NCBI RefSeq assembly: GCF_011058165.1
Contig: NZ_JAALEG010000070.1
Coordinates: 1 to 34,891 of the forward strand
Direction: 5' to 3'
Length of the DNA: 34,891 nucleotides
Origin: Rhodococcus aetherivorans
GTDB taxonomy: Bacteria > Actinomycetota > Actinomycetes > Mycobacteriales > Mycobacteriaceae
Position 1 is the stretch's first letter. Each line of letters opens with the position of its first letter. Both the position numbers and the translations under genes were made by a program. A model generated the notes under the pieces. That model was not told where the DNA came from. It did not search any database and saw only the letters and a list, made by a program, of their open reading frames with translations. Positions 23,256-34,891 of the stretch are shown in pieces.

Positions 23256-24536
23256 TCAGGCCCGGGCCGCTGCGCACATCCCCGCGGCGATCCTCTGCAC
23301 GTCGTCGGCGCTGCAGACGTAGGGCGGCATCGCGTAGATCAGGTTGCGGAACGGGCGCAGCCACACTCCGGCCGCGACGGCGGCCGCCGTCGCGGCGCCC
23401 ATGTCCACCGGCCGGTCCAGTTCGAGCACGCCGATGCCGCCGAGCACCCGCGCGTCCACCACGCCCGGCAGCTCCCGCGCCGGCGCCAGGCCCGCCTCGA
23501 GGCCGGCGGTCAGCGTGGCCACTTCGCCGCGCCAATCCCGTGACAGCAGCAACTCCACGGCAGCGACGGCAACCGCGCACGCGAGCGGATTGCCCATGAA
23601 CGTCGGGCCGTGCATGATGCCGCCGCCCTCGCCCGCGCTGACCACTTCGGCGACGGCCGATGTGCACAGCACCGCGGCCAGGGTCAGATAGCCACCGGTC
23701 AACGCCTTGCCGACGCACATGACGTCCGGCGCGACGGCCGCGTGGTCGGCGGCGAACAGCTCCCCGGTACGGCCGAACCCGGTGGCGATCTCGTCGAAGA
23801 TCAGCAGCAGCCCGTGTGCGTCGCACATCCGGCGCAGCTCGTTCAGATAGCGGGGGTCGTGGAAGCGCATCCCGCCCGCCCCCTGGACCACCGGCTCGAC
23901 GATCACGGCGGCCAGCTCGTCCGTATGGGCTTCGAGCAGCGCTTCGAACTCGGCGACGTACGCCGGATCGAACTCGCGGGGCGGCGCCGGGGCGAACACC
24001 TGCCGCTGCAGCACGCCGGTCCACATCGAGTGCATGCCGCCCTCGGGGTCGCACACGCTCATCGGCGCGAACGTGTCGCCGTGGTAGCCGCCGCGCCACG
24101 TCATGAGCCGGTGACGTCCCGGCCTGCCGGCCGCGCGCTGATACTGCAATGCGAGTTTGACCGCGACCTCCACCGACACCGACCCGGAATCGGCGAGGAA
24201 GACCTTGTCCAGACCGTCGGGGGTGATCTCCACGAGCAGCTCCGCGAGCCGCGCGGCCGGCTCATGGGTGAGGCCCCCGAACATGACGTGGCTCATCCGG
24301 CCCAGCTGCTGCGTGACCGCCGCGTCGAGGACCGGGTGGCGGTATCCGTGCACGGCGGCCCACCACGAGCTCATGCCGTCGACGAGTTCCCGGCCGTCGG
24401 CCAGCCGCAGCCGGGTCCCGTGCGCCTCGTCGACCACGAGCGGCGCGGTCGATGCAGGGACGGCTCCGTAGGGGTGCCACAGGTGCGCCGCGTCGAGCGC
24501 GGCGACCCGGTCGGGACTCAGACGACGAACGGTCAC
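23256..24536 (-). CDS. bioA: Adenosylmethionine-8-amino-7-oxononanoate aminotransferase
   Basis: 426 aa from GTG 24536. Class III PLP aminotransferase that uses SAM as amino donor to make 7,8-diaminopelargonate. Motifs: HLWHPYGA (N-terminal), [48 protein letters not shown] and [12 protein letters not shown] with the PLP lysine. The longer frame to 24689 crosses the treX promoter and was rejected. TACAGT lies 8 nt before GTG with no ribosome site, so it seems leaderless. The 129-nt gap to bioF, with its own promoter, suggests bioA is partly independent. No BioQ-type site is visible at the bioA promoter. Confidence 0.94.
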   Translation of the reverse strand: MTVRRLSPDRVAALDAAHLWHPYGAVPASTAPLVVDEAHGTRLRLADGRELVDGMSSWWAAVHGYRHPVLDAAVTQQLGRMSHVMFGGLTHEPAARLAELLVEITPDGLDKVFLADSGSVSVEVAVKLALQYQRAAGRPGRHRLMTWRGGYHGDTFAPMSVCDPEGGMHSMWTGVLQRQVFAPAPPREFDPAYVAEFEALLEAHTDELAAVIVEPVVQGAGGMRFHDPRYLNELRRMCDAHGLLLIFDEIATGFGRTGELFAADHAAVAPDVMCVGKALTGGYLTLAAVLCTSAVAEVVSAGEGGGIMHGPTFMGNPLACAVAVAAVELLLSRDWRGEVATLTAGLEAGLAPARELPGVVDARVLGGIGVLELDRPVDMGAATAAAVAAGVWLRPFRNLIYAMPPYVCSADDVQRIAAGMCAAARA

Positions 24537-24544
24537 GAGGATCG

Positions 24545-24550
24545 ACTGTA
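24545..24550 (-). promoter_or_regulatory. -10 box (TACAGT) of leaderless bioA
   Basis: Minus-strand TACAGT followed by 8 nt and GTG 24536. The region is shared with the divergent treX promoter about 80 nt away. Confidence 0.5.
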
Positions 24551-24626
24551 GGCGTCCCCGCCCCGGGGCCGATCGTCGCCTGTGCCGGGGAGGATCGCTC
24601 GCCCCGTACGCGACCGTCGATCCGGT

Positions 24627-24632
24627 TAGGGT
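24627..24632 (+). promoter_or_regulatory. -10 box (TAGGGT) of leaderless treX
   Basis: TAGGGT followed by 7 nt and ATG 24640, with no Shine-Dalgarno. Confidence 0.5.
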
Positions 24633-24639
24633 TGCGGTC

Positions 24640-27062
<2,423 letters not shown>

Positions 27063-27066
<4 letters not shown>

Positions 27067-29423
27067 GCCCGCGCCCGGTGTCGTCGACGTATCGGCTGCA
27101 GCTCACCGGCGACGGGACGACCTTCGCGGACGCGATCGCGCTCGTGGACTACCTCGAGGCGCTCGGGGTCTCACACGTGTACCTGTCCCCCGTGCTCAGC
27201 GCCGCGGCCGGATCGACCCACGGCTACGACGTGGTGGACCCGACCACGGTGTCGGCGGCGCTCGGCGGCCGCGCGGGCCTCGAGGCCCTCGCCCGCGAGG
27301 TCCGCTCCCGCGGGATGGGTCTGCTGATCGACATCGTGCCCAACCACGTCGGCGTCGGCGATCCCCGCGAGAACCCGTGGTGGTGGGACGTGCTGCGGCA
27401 CGGCCGCGACTCGCGGTACGCGACCTACTTCGACGTCGACTGGGCCGCGGACAACGGCACCGACGGCCGGATCGCCCTGCCCGTGCTGGGTTCGGCGGCC
27501 GACGTCGAGGAGCTGACCGTCGACCGCACCGGCGACGAGCCGACGCTGGCCTACTACGAGCGGCGCTTCCCCGTCGCCCCGGGCACCGACGCCGGGACCG
27601 GAGCGGAAGTACATGCGCGGCAGGCGTATCGGCTGGTGCCGTGGGACAGCGGCCTGATCGGGTACCGCCGGTTCTTCACCGTCGACGACCTCGCCGCGGT
27701 GCGGGTGGAGGATCCCGCGGTGTTCGACGCGGTGCATGCCCAGGTGGCGTCGTGGATGGACGACGACCTCACCGACGGCGTCCGCGTGGACCATCCCGAC
27801 GGCCTGGCCGACCCGACCGGCTACCTGCGGCGGCTGCGCGGGCTCGTCGGCCCGGACCGGTGGCTGGTGATCGAGAAGATTCTCGGCGACGGCGAACCGC
27901 TCGACCCGACCCTGCCCGTCGACGGCACCACGGGCTACGACGCGCTCGGCGAGGTCGGTGCGGTGTTCCTCGATCCGCGGGGCGAGAAGGACCTGAACGC
28001 GCTGTCACTCGACCGCACCGGCACCCCCGGCGACGCGGAGTGGCTGCACGCGCAGGAGAAGCAGATCAAGCGCGCGGTGCTGCAGACGGGGCTGGCGCCG
28101 GAGGTGCGCCGGCTGGTGCGGGCCGTGCGGCGAGATGCCGCCGATGCGACCTGCCCGGACGAGCGGCTGCGCGACGCCGTGATCGCGGTGGCGGCGGAAC
28201 TGCCCGTGTACCGGTCGGACTATGCGTCGCTGGGCGGGATGCTGCCCCGCATCCTGGGTGACCGCGCCCGCGCCGACGTCGCGCTCGAACCCGCCCTCGA
28301 GGTGCTGGCCCGGGCCCTGGCCCGCGGCGGAGAGGCGGCGGCCCGGTTCGGCCAGGTGTGCGGCGCCGCGACGGCGAAGGCCGTCGAGGACTGCCTGTTC
28401 TACCGGGCGGCGCGGCTGGTGTCGCTGCAGGAAGTCGGTGGCCACCCGGGACGGTTCGGGTTGCCCGTCGCCGAGTTCCACCTGGCGTGGGCGGAGCGGG
28501 CGCGGCGGTGGCCGCGGGCGATGACGTCGCTGTCGACGCACGACACCAAGCGGGGCGAGGACGTCCGCGCCCGCATCGGGGTGCTCTCCCAGGTGCCGCA
28601 GCTGTGGGCGGCGTGCCTGTCCGAATGGGAATCCGTCGCCCCGCCGCCGGACGCCGCCACCGGGCTGTTCCTGTGGCAGAACCTGTTCGGCGCGTGGCCG
28701 CGCGACGGCGTGGTGACCGGGGAACTGCGGTCGCGGCTGCGCGAGTACGCCCGTAAGGCGTTGCGGGAGAACGGCTTGCGCACCACCTGGACCGAGGTGG
28801 ACGAGGAGTTCGAGGGCGCGGTGGCGGCCTGGCTCGACGCAGTGTGCGACGGGCCGGTCGGCGCGTCACTGACCGAGTTCGTCTCGTCCCTGACCCCTCA
28901 TTTCTCCGCGGATTCGCTCGGGCAGAAGCTGCTGCAGCTGCTCGGACCCGGCATCCCCGACGTGTACCAGGGCACCGAACTGTGGGAGGACTCGCTCGTC
29001 GACCCGGACAACCGGCGGCCCGTGGACTTCGCCACCAGACGCCGGCTGCTCGCACAGGACGCACCGCCGGCCGTGGACGACGCCGGCACCGCGAAGCTCG
29101 CCGTGGTGCGGACGGCGCTGCGCCTGCGCCGCGAGCGGCCGGCGAGCTTCGTCGGCGGGGCCTACGTTCCGCTGTCCGCGTCGGGGCCGGCCGCCGGTCA
29201 CCTGATCGGGTTCGGGCGGGGCCCGGCGGCCGAGGAGGTCGACGTGGTGGCGCTCGCGTCGCGGCACACTGTCACGCTGGAGGAAACCGGGTGGGGCGAC
29301 ACGACGCTCGACCTGCCGCCGGGACTCTGGGTCGATCGGCTCACCGGGCGGCGGCTGTCGGGAACGGTGTCGCCGGCGGAGGTGTTCGCGGATCTTCCCG
29401 TTGCGGCGCTGGCCCGCGATTAG
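27063..29423 (+). CDS. treY: Maltooligosyl trehalose synthase
   Basis: 786 aa. GH13 isomerase that converts the reducing-end alpha-1,4 bond of maltodextrin to the alpha,alpha-1,1 bond of trehalose. STYRLQLT at the start, [40 protein letters not shown] (nucleophile D243), LVIEKIL (acid E271) and [16 protein letters not shown] are TreY signatures. It is translationally coupled to treX by ATGA. TreZ, which releases trehalose and usually completes the set, is not downstream: a terminator hairpin follows directly. It must be elsewhere if the pathway works. Confidence 0.95.
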
Positions 29424-29448
29424 GAATTCTCCTCCTGGGGATGGACGG

Positions 29449-29475
29449 CCCTCGGCCGGCGACGCCGGCCGAGGG
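29449..29475 (+). terminator. Hairpin terminator after treY
   Basis: A perfect 12-bp inverted repeat (29449-29460 / 29464-29475) with a 3-nt loop, 26 nt past the treY stop. Confidence 0.75.
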
Positions 29476-29502
29476 ACCCGGCGACCGGGACGAGCCGGCG
29501 GT

Positions 29503-29748
29503 TCAGCTCACACCGGTCGGCGGTGGCCCCGTGGGGGTCTCGAGGCCTGTGCGCCCTTGCGCGAGGAGGACGCGCGTCACCTTACGCAACAGCCATCCCT
29601 TGATCCCGGGAAGACTCGCGGCGATCTGCTCTTCGATGGCCAGCTTGTCGTAGTACGAGCGGAGCCGGTGGATCCGGGCCGACCCATCGAACTCGTAGAC
29701 CGTGACCACCGGAGCTCGATATGCGATCCCCCGGTACGTCTGGGTCAT
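29503..29748 (-). pseudogene. N-terminally truncated SnoaL-like / NTF2-fold protein
   Basis: 81 codons from ATG 29748. The segment VVTVYEFDGSARIHRLRSYYD resembles the last two strands of a SnoaL/NTF2-like domain (nuclear transport factor 2 fold, ketosteroid-isomerase-like), followed by a helical, basic tail (GIKGWLLRKVTRVLLAQ). The first ~70 residues of the fold are missing. The frame upstream of the ATG is non-conserved in look and hits a stop at 29788-29790. A 7-bp hairpin (29753-29769) lies directly upstream. I read it as a gene remnant, though a short functional protein cannot be excluded. Confidence 0.5.
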
Positions 29749-29953
29749 CCGACCTGGGGTTACCCCAGGGTCGTGTGGCGGGAGGGGTCACCCCCTTCGG
29801 CGTGGCGTGGCCCGGACCGAGCGGTGCTTGTCACCGGTCGGGGCCACGGCCGAGGTACTGCGCGACAGGGGCGCTACAGCGCTGGTAGAGGAGCTGACGG
29901 AGGACGTCGTGGCAGTGTCGGCCTCGCTCTCCGGCAGGGGCAGGAGGTAACCG

Positions 29954-30450
29954 ATGAGTACCACGGGAGATCGTCGGTCTGCCCGGAAAGCGAAAGCCCG
30001 TGCCGATCGCGCGTTGTGCCCGGTCGCGGTATCAGCCACCTTGGGGCTTCGGGTCGCTGATGTGGCGGAGGCGATGCGCGCCCACGCCGTCGCGAGGCCA
30101 CTCGACGTCGCGACCGCCGGGCGCCGGCTCCGCGGCGCGGAGCCCATGCCGGACCGGGTCTGTGAGCTGCTCACTCGCAAGGCCGTACGAGCAGCTCGGC
30201 GGTGCGCCGGCAACGGAGCCGGCGTTTCGAGGAGGAGCATGCGAACCTGCTCCGGTCCGAGCGGGTGCACCGGCTCCTCGAATCCGGCAGGCGCCGACGC
30301 TTCGACGAGCCGGCGACGATCACGGTGCGGGACGTCGCCTTCCGCGCGGCGAGACCTTGCGCGCGGCGCGACGGCGGGCGATCTCTCGGACGGCGAGCGC
30401 GCGGCCCTGCGGATTGTGGGTGTGGACCCGGGACTGCCCCGCACCGCTAA
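29954..30450 (+). pseudogene. Frameshifted gene of unknown function
   Basis: The start is real-looking: AGGAGG sits 6 nt before ATG 29954. About 80 codons follow in good coding style (DRRSARKAKARADRALCPV, then LGLRVADVAEAMRAHAV, MPDRVCELLTRKAVRAA). From about 30200 the protein-like signal moves to another frame (RRFEEEHANLLRSERVHRLL, then RFDEPATITVRDVAFRAA). Near 30350 it returns to the first frame (RDLARGATAGDLSDGERAAL, then RIVGVDPG). Joined, the three pieces look like one ~165-residue helical basic protein. Either two compensating indels broke the gene, the sequence has errors, or it is recoded. The ~80 codons before it (ending in the TAA at 29948) include ATAEVLRDRGATALVEELTE, another likely remnant. 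Family not recognised. Confidence 0.45.
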
Positions 30451-30704
30451 CGCAGGCGCAGCAGGACCAGGGCCAGGGCCGTGCCGTCCTCGCCGAGCTC
30501 CGCGGCGTATCGGCGGATCACGCTCATGTCGTGGGCGTGGGTGACGCGGGGCGCGCCCGTCCCGACCCGGAGCTGCCCGATCCGTCGTTCGAGCGCGATG
30601 CGGCGCCGCACCACGGCGAGGATCTCGGCGTCGAGGCCGTCGATGTCGGCGCGCAGACGGGGCAGTTCGGAGTCGGTGGTGCCTGGTTCGGCAACGGCGG
30701 TCAT
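30447..30704 (-). CDS. Chorismate mutase (AroQ-delta type)
   Basis: 85 aa from ATG 30704, with GGGAGG 4 nt upstream. LPRLRADIDGLDAEILAVV, then RRRIALERRIGQLR and MSVIRRYAAELGEDGTALAL give the three-helix AroQ fold of the short intracellular mycobacterial enzyme (Rv0948c). It rearranges chorismate to prephenate for Phe and Tyr. Compared with that family as I recall it, the HSREM motif reads HAHDM, and the protein ends LLRLR, lacking the C-terminal Gly-Arg-rich tail that contacts DAHP synthase. Activity may therefore be weak or differently controlled. It lies downstream of an NRPS and exporter set, separated by a hairpin. Confidence 0.82.
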   Translation of the reverse strand: MTAVAEPGTTDSELPRLRADIDGLDAEILAVVRRRIALERRIGQLRVGTGAPRVTHAHDMSVIRRYAAELGEDGTALALVLLRLR

Positions 30705-30780
30705 GATGCCTCCCTTCGGGATTCGGTGTGTTCGCTGCATCGATACTCCCGCGCGGGCGCGGCGGGTAACAGCCACCCCA

Positions 30781-30798
30781 GGTGGCGGATTCGCCACC
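30781..30798 (-). terminator. Hairpin between ABC permease and chorismate mutase
   Basis: GGTGGCG (30781-30787), 4-nt loop, CGCCACC (30792-30798), about 40 nt past the last permease stop. Likely the end of the NRPS-exporter transcript. Confidence 0.5.
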
Positions 30799-30838
30799 CC
30801 GACGGGGGTCACTGTCACCGGCGCGCCGACGGATCCGG

Positions 30839-31630
30839 TCACAGTGCCCGCCGGTAACCGCGGATCACCGGCACGGCGCACACCGCGAGCAGGGCGACCG
30901 ACCAGGCCACGGTGCGCAACAGCGGCCCCTGGACGGCGCCACCGAGGGCGAGCGCCTGCATCGTCTCGACGGCACTCGTCATGGGCTGGTTGCGGATCAC
31001 CGGCGCAAGCACCTCCGGGTACGCACCGATCGGCACGAACCCCGGGTTGAAGAACAGCATCAGCGTGCACAGCAGCGAGATCGATTCGATGACAACGGTT
31101 TTCGCGGCCATGAGCGCGGCCGCGGTGACCAGCGCGGCGAACGCCACCCCGAACAGCACCGGCACCGCCAGGAAGCCGATCGCGGCGAGCGGGCCCCGCT
31201 GGAAGCGGAAGCCGAGGACGAAGCCGGCGGCGACGATGACGACGGTGGTCACGGCGATGCGCACCGCCTCGGCGAGGAACCGCGACGCCAGCGCCGACGC
31301 CCGGTGGACGGGCAGCACCCACAGCCGCGCGGGCAGCCCGGCCGCGCATTCGCGGCCGAGCGTGACGGCGCCGGCCAGCGAGCCGAGCAGGGCGCTCATC
31401 ACGACGACCATCGGCACCGTCCCGTACAGGGCGTCGTGCCCGGCGAACGCCGAGACCTGCCGGCCGAGCACCGCCTCGAGCATGAGCAGCAGCAGCACCG
31501 GGTAGGCGAGGCTCTGCAGCATCGTCATCGGATCCCGGCGCCACCGGGTGAGCAGGCGCCCCGCCTGCAGCCAGGTGTGCCTGACGAGAGCGGGTACCGA
31601 GTTCTCGGGTGCGGTCACGGTGGTGCTCAT
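30839..31630 (-). CDS. ABC-2 type transporter permease (DrrB/DrrC-like)
   Basis: 263 aa, ATG 31630 overlapping the previous stop (ATGA). Six hydrophobic segments (about 38-55, 72-95, 118-145, 150-175, 185-200, 235-255) and the ABC-2 signature region ending in FFNPGFVPIGAYPEVLAPVIRNQP split around residues 200-220. It is a membrane half of an exporter with the next permease and the DrrA-like ATPase. NRPS neighbours suggest it exports the NRPS product. Confidence 0.88.
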   Translation of the reverse strand: MSTTVTAPENSVPALVRHTWLQAGRLLTRWRRDPMTMLQSLAYPVLLLLMLEAVLGRQVSAFAGHDALYGTVPMVVVMSALLGSLAGAVTLGRECAAGLPARLWVLPVHRASALASRFLAEAVRIAVTTVVIVAAGFVLGFRFQRGPLAAIGFLAVPVLFGVAFAALVTAAALMAAKTVVIESISLLCTLMLFFNPGFVPIGAYPEVLAPVIRNQPMTSAVETMQALALGGAVQGPLLRTVAWSVALLAVCAVPVIRGYRRAL

Positions 31631-32408
31631 CGCTGTCTCCGATTCGTGCGGGCCGCCAGGGGGACGACGACCAGAAGGATCCCGCCGAGCCACAGCAGCG
31701 TCGGCGTCAGCGCGGTGGCGGTGGCGGTGCCGTCGGCGAGACCGCGCAGGCTCGACGCGAACTGTGAGACGGGCTGGTTGCGGACGAACGGCTGGATCCA
31801 GGCCGGAAACTGGTCGATCGGGACGAAGCCGCAGGAGAGCATCCCGAGCACGAGCTGCGGCAGCATCAGTGCCTGGGTCGTGGCTTCCGGGCTGCGGAAC
31901 AGGGTGCCGATCACGTCGGCGCCGAGCGTGAGGACCATCCCGACGGTCAGCGCGAGTGCGCAGAACCCGACGGCTGCGGCGATTCCGGCGAACCGGAACC
32001 CGATCACGTGCCCGCAGCCGATCGCCGCCGAGAGCGACAGCGCGCACTTGACGGCGCTCGCGGACAGGCGCGCGGCGAGCGGCACGGCCGCCGCGATCGG
32101 CATCGTCGCGAAGCGGCGGTCGATGCCGTGCACCGCGTCGGTCGCGGCCAGGAAGGCGGCGGAGATCGCGGTGAAGGACACGGCCTGCAACGCGATCAGC
32201 GGCATCAGGAACTGCCCGTAATCGACGGTTCCGCCGGTGAACAGGGCGATCACGCGTTGCAGCGGCACGTAGAACCCGACGGTGAACACGAGCGGCGCGA
32301 CGAGCGCGGTGACGAGTTCGCCGCCGCGAATCGCCGGGATCAGGGTGCGTACGGACAGCACCCACCACTGGTAGAGCGGCGAGGGAACCGGTGCGACGGT
32401 CGTCGTGG

Positions 32409-32412
<4 letters not shown>
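31627..32412 (-). CDS. ABC-2 type transporter permease (DrrB-like)
   Basis: 261 aa, ATG 32412 overlapping the ATPase stop (ATGA). Begins with a short cytoplasmic arm, then six hydrophobic segments. LSCGFVPIDQFPAWIQPFVRNQPVSQF, read in two parts around residues 195-225, matches the DrrB-type ABC-2 C-terminal motif and is a paralogue of the other permease. The two presumably form a heterodimer. Confidence 0.9.
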
Positions 32413-33371
<959 letters not shown>

Positions 33372-33403
33372 GGTGCTCCGTTCGGAAGGGGTGGACTGCG
33401 GGA

Positions 33404-34891
33404 TCAGGACGCGGCGAGGTACCGGTCGTCGCCGAGGTGCCGATCGAGCACCGCGGCCAGGGCGGGCACCGCGTCGGGTGCGGTCATCCGGTCGTGCTCG
33501 ACGTCGAGCAGGTGGTTGTGCATCGCGCCGGTGACGTAGGGCCCCCAGCCGGCGAAGCCCCCGGCATGGTGCGTCTTGTCGGCCGTCGCGGTGACGAAGA
33601 CGAGATCGCCGTCGTAGAGCGGCGGCCGGTACCCGGCGAGCAGCGATGCCGAGCCGTTGTAGGCGGCGGTCATCCGGTCGAGGTGACCGGCGTCGACGGG
33701 GGCCCCGGTGTGGGTCCGGATCAGCGCGGCGGCCTCGGCCGCCGTCAGCGCCGGATCGGCGTCGGGCAGGCCCAGCGACGAACCGAGGGTGGCGACGAGT
33801 TCGCCGACCGTCAGCGGTTCCGGCGCGGCAACGTCGCGGGCGATCAGGTCCGCGTCGAGCAGCGCGAGCAGCGCCACCTCCTCGCCGGTCTCGCGCAGCC
33901 GCGCGGCGACGGCGTGGGCGATGAATCCGCCGAGGGACCAGCCGAGCAGGTGGTACGGGCCGCTGGGTTGGACCGCGCGGATCTCGTCGACGTATCGCTC
34001 GGCGTACGCGGCGATCGTTTCCGGGGCGTCCTCGAGGCCTTCGAGATGCGGGGACTGCAGTCCGTACACCGGCCGTCCGGGGGCGAGTTGCGCGGCGAGC
34101 CCGGCGTAGCACCAGGCCAGTCCGGCCGCCGGATGCACGCAGAACAGCGGGGCGCCGTCGCCCTCGGTGCGCAGCGGCAGCCGCACCGCGAACGGTGAGT
34201 CCGGCTGCCCGGCGGTGTCCGCGGCCTCGATGCGGGCGGCCAGGGCCACCGGGGTGGGCGCCGAGAACAGCTGGATCACCGGCACGGTGGTCCCGAGGGC
34301 GGCGCCGAGCCGATCGCAGACCCGGGTGGCGTCGAGGGAGTTGCCGCCCAGGTCGAAGAACGAATCGTCGATCCCGACCTGCGCGAGGCCGAGCACCTGC
34401 GCGAACGCGGCGACCACCGCCTCCTCCGTCGGTGTGCGCGGTGCGCGCCCCGAGCCGGCCGCGAACACCGGCTCGGGCAGCGCCGCCCGGTCCAGCTTGC
34501 CCACCGGGGTCAGCGGCACCTCGTCGAGCACGACGACCGCCGCCGGCACCAGGTGTCCGGGCAGCAGCTCGGCCGTCCGGCGCTGCACCCGGGCCGGGTC
34601 GAGTTCCTGCCCCGGAGCCGGGAGCACGTACGACACGAGCACCTGGGCGCCGGACGGGCCGGGCCGCCCCACGGTGACCGCGTAGTCGACCTCGGGCAGT
34701 CCCGTGAGCGCCGCGTCGATCTCCCCGACCTCGACCCGCATCCCGCGGACCTTGACCTGATGATCACCCCGGCCGAGGTACTCGAGTTCGAGCCGGCCCC
34801 CGGCCCGCACCCACCGCACCAGGTCGCCGGTGCGATACATCCGCGCCCCCGGGACCTGCGGATGCGCCACGAACCGGCCCGCGGTCAACCC
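33404..34891 (-). CDS. Non-ribosomal peptide synthetase, C-terminal end (A-PCP-TE), 5'-truncated by window edge
   Basis: The frame is open to the last base, so the protein continues outside. Visible order: end of an adenylation domain (A7 [10 protein letters not shown]8 [11 protein letters not shown] then GEIDAAL, A10 [11 protein letters not shown]), a peptidyl carrier domain with the phosphopantetheine site [11 protein letters not shown], and a type I thioesterase with nucleophile GWSLGGF and a C-terminal His region. The thioesterase releases the finished peptide by hydrolysis or cyclisation. The substrate-code part of the A domain lies outside the window, so the amino acid is unknown. The stop lies 32 nt before the DrrA-like ATPase, so synthesis and export are in one operon. 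Confidence 0.95.
   Translation of the reverse strand, partial: GLTAGRFVAHPQVPGARMYRTGDLVRWVRAGGRLELEYLGRGDHQVKVRGMRVEVGEIDAALTGLPEVDYAVTVGRPGPSGAQVLVSYVLPAPGQELDPARVQRRTAELLPGHLVPAAVVVLDEVPLTPVGKLDRAALPEPVFAAGSGRAPRTPTEEAVVAAFAQVLGLAQVGIDDSFFDLGGNSLDATRVCDRLGAALGTTVPVIQLFSAPTPVALAARIEAADTAGQPDSPFAVRLPLRTEGDGAPLFCVHPAAGLAWCYAGLAAQLAPGRPVYGLQSPHLEGLEDAPETIAAYAERYVDEIRAVQPSGPYHLLGWSLGGFIAHAVAARLRETGEEVALLALLDADLIARDVAAPEPLTVGELVATLGSSLGLPDADPALTAAEAAALIRTHTGAPVDAGHLDRMTAAYNGSASLLAGYRPPLYDGDLVFVTATADKTHHAGGFAGWGPYVTGAMHNHLLDVEHDRMTAPDAVPALAAVLDRHLGDDRYLAAS

Noticed and set aside
29753-29769. CCTGGGG/CCCCAGG hairpin as an attachment site or IS end
   Set aside because: No matching second copy, no target duplication and no transposase nearby; a chance 7-bp hairpin is enough.

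Overview
The window is a GC-rich stretch of actinobacterial chromosome, most likely from Rhodococcus or a close mycolic-acid-bearing relative (Prescottella, Nocardia, Gordonia). Support for this is an MspA-family porin, a WS/DGAT acyltransferase, a mycobacterial-type Sdh1 succinate dehydrogenase, a BsaP biotin synthase helper, an AroQ-delta-like chorismate mutase and many genes that look leaderless (TANNNT 6-8 nt before the start codon). No RNA gene, insertion sequence, integrase or CRISPR array was seen.

Layout. 1-2.8 kb (+): the end of a PhaC-like alpha/beta hydrolase, a secreted GH1 glycosidase and a LysE/RhtB exporter. 2.8-4.5 kb (-): a DUF2470 protein and a WS/DGAT. 4.6-8.2 kb (-): the de novo NAD operon nadA-nadB-nadC, divergent from nrtR (+). 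A 23-bp inverted repeat lies between them and covers the nrtR -10 box. 8.9-9.4 kb: decayed DNA. 9.4-11.7 kb (-): an MspA-like porin and a patatin-like lipase. 11.8-13.0 kb (-): bsaP and bioB, divergent from the TetR regulator bioQ (+), with two tandem BioQ-type operators between them. 13.9-17.7 kb (-): a four-gene Sdh1 operon with a Crp/GlxR-type palindrome upstream. 18.0-18.6 kb (+): two small genes of unknown function behind a SigF-like promoter. 18.7-21.0 kb (-): a partner-switching module (GAF-PP2C phosphatase, STAS antagonist, RsbW-like kinase) with an unusual 27-bp tandem repeat at the end of the STAS gene. 21.3-24.5 kb (-): bioA, then bioF-bioD with a third BioQ-type operator. 24.6-29.4 kb (+): treX-treY, for glycogen debranching and trehalose synthesis; TreX carries a long acidic low-complexity insert. 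29.5-30.5 kb: a truncated gene and a frameshifted gene. 30.4-30.7 kb (-): chorismate mutase. 30.8-34.9 kb (-): the C-terminal end of an NRPS (A-PCP-TE) and a DrrA-type ABC exporter with two ABC-2 permeases.

The main theme is cofactor supply under local control: NAD synthesis by NrtR and biotin synthesis by BioQ, each divergent from its target. The set treX-treY, bioA-F-D, bioB-bsaP, nudix gene, nadABC parallels the M. tuberculosis Rv1562c-Rv1596 neighbourhood as I recall it. Here the Sdh1 operon and the stress-signalling module fill the gap between bioD and bioB.
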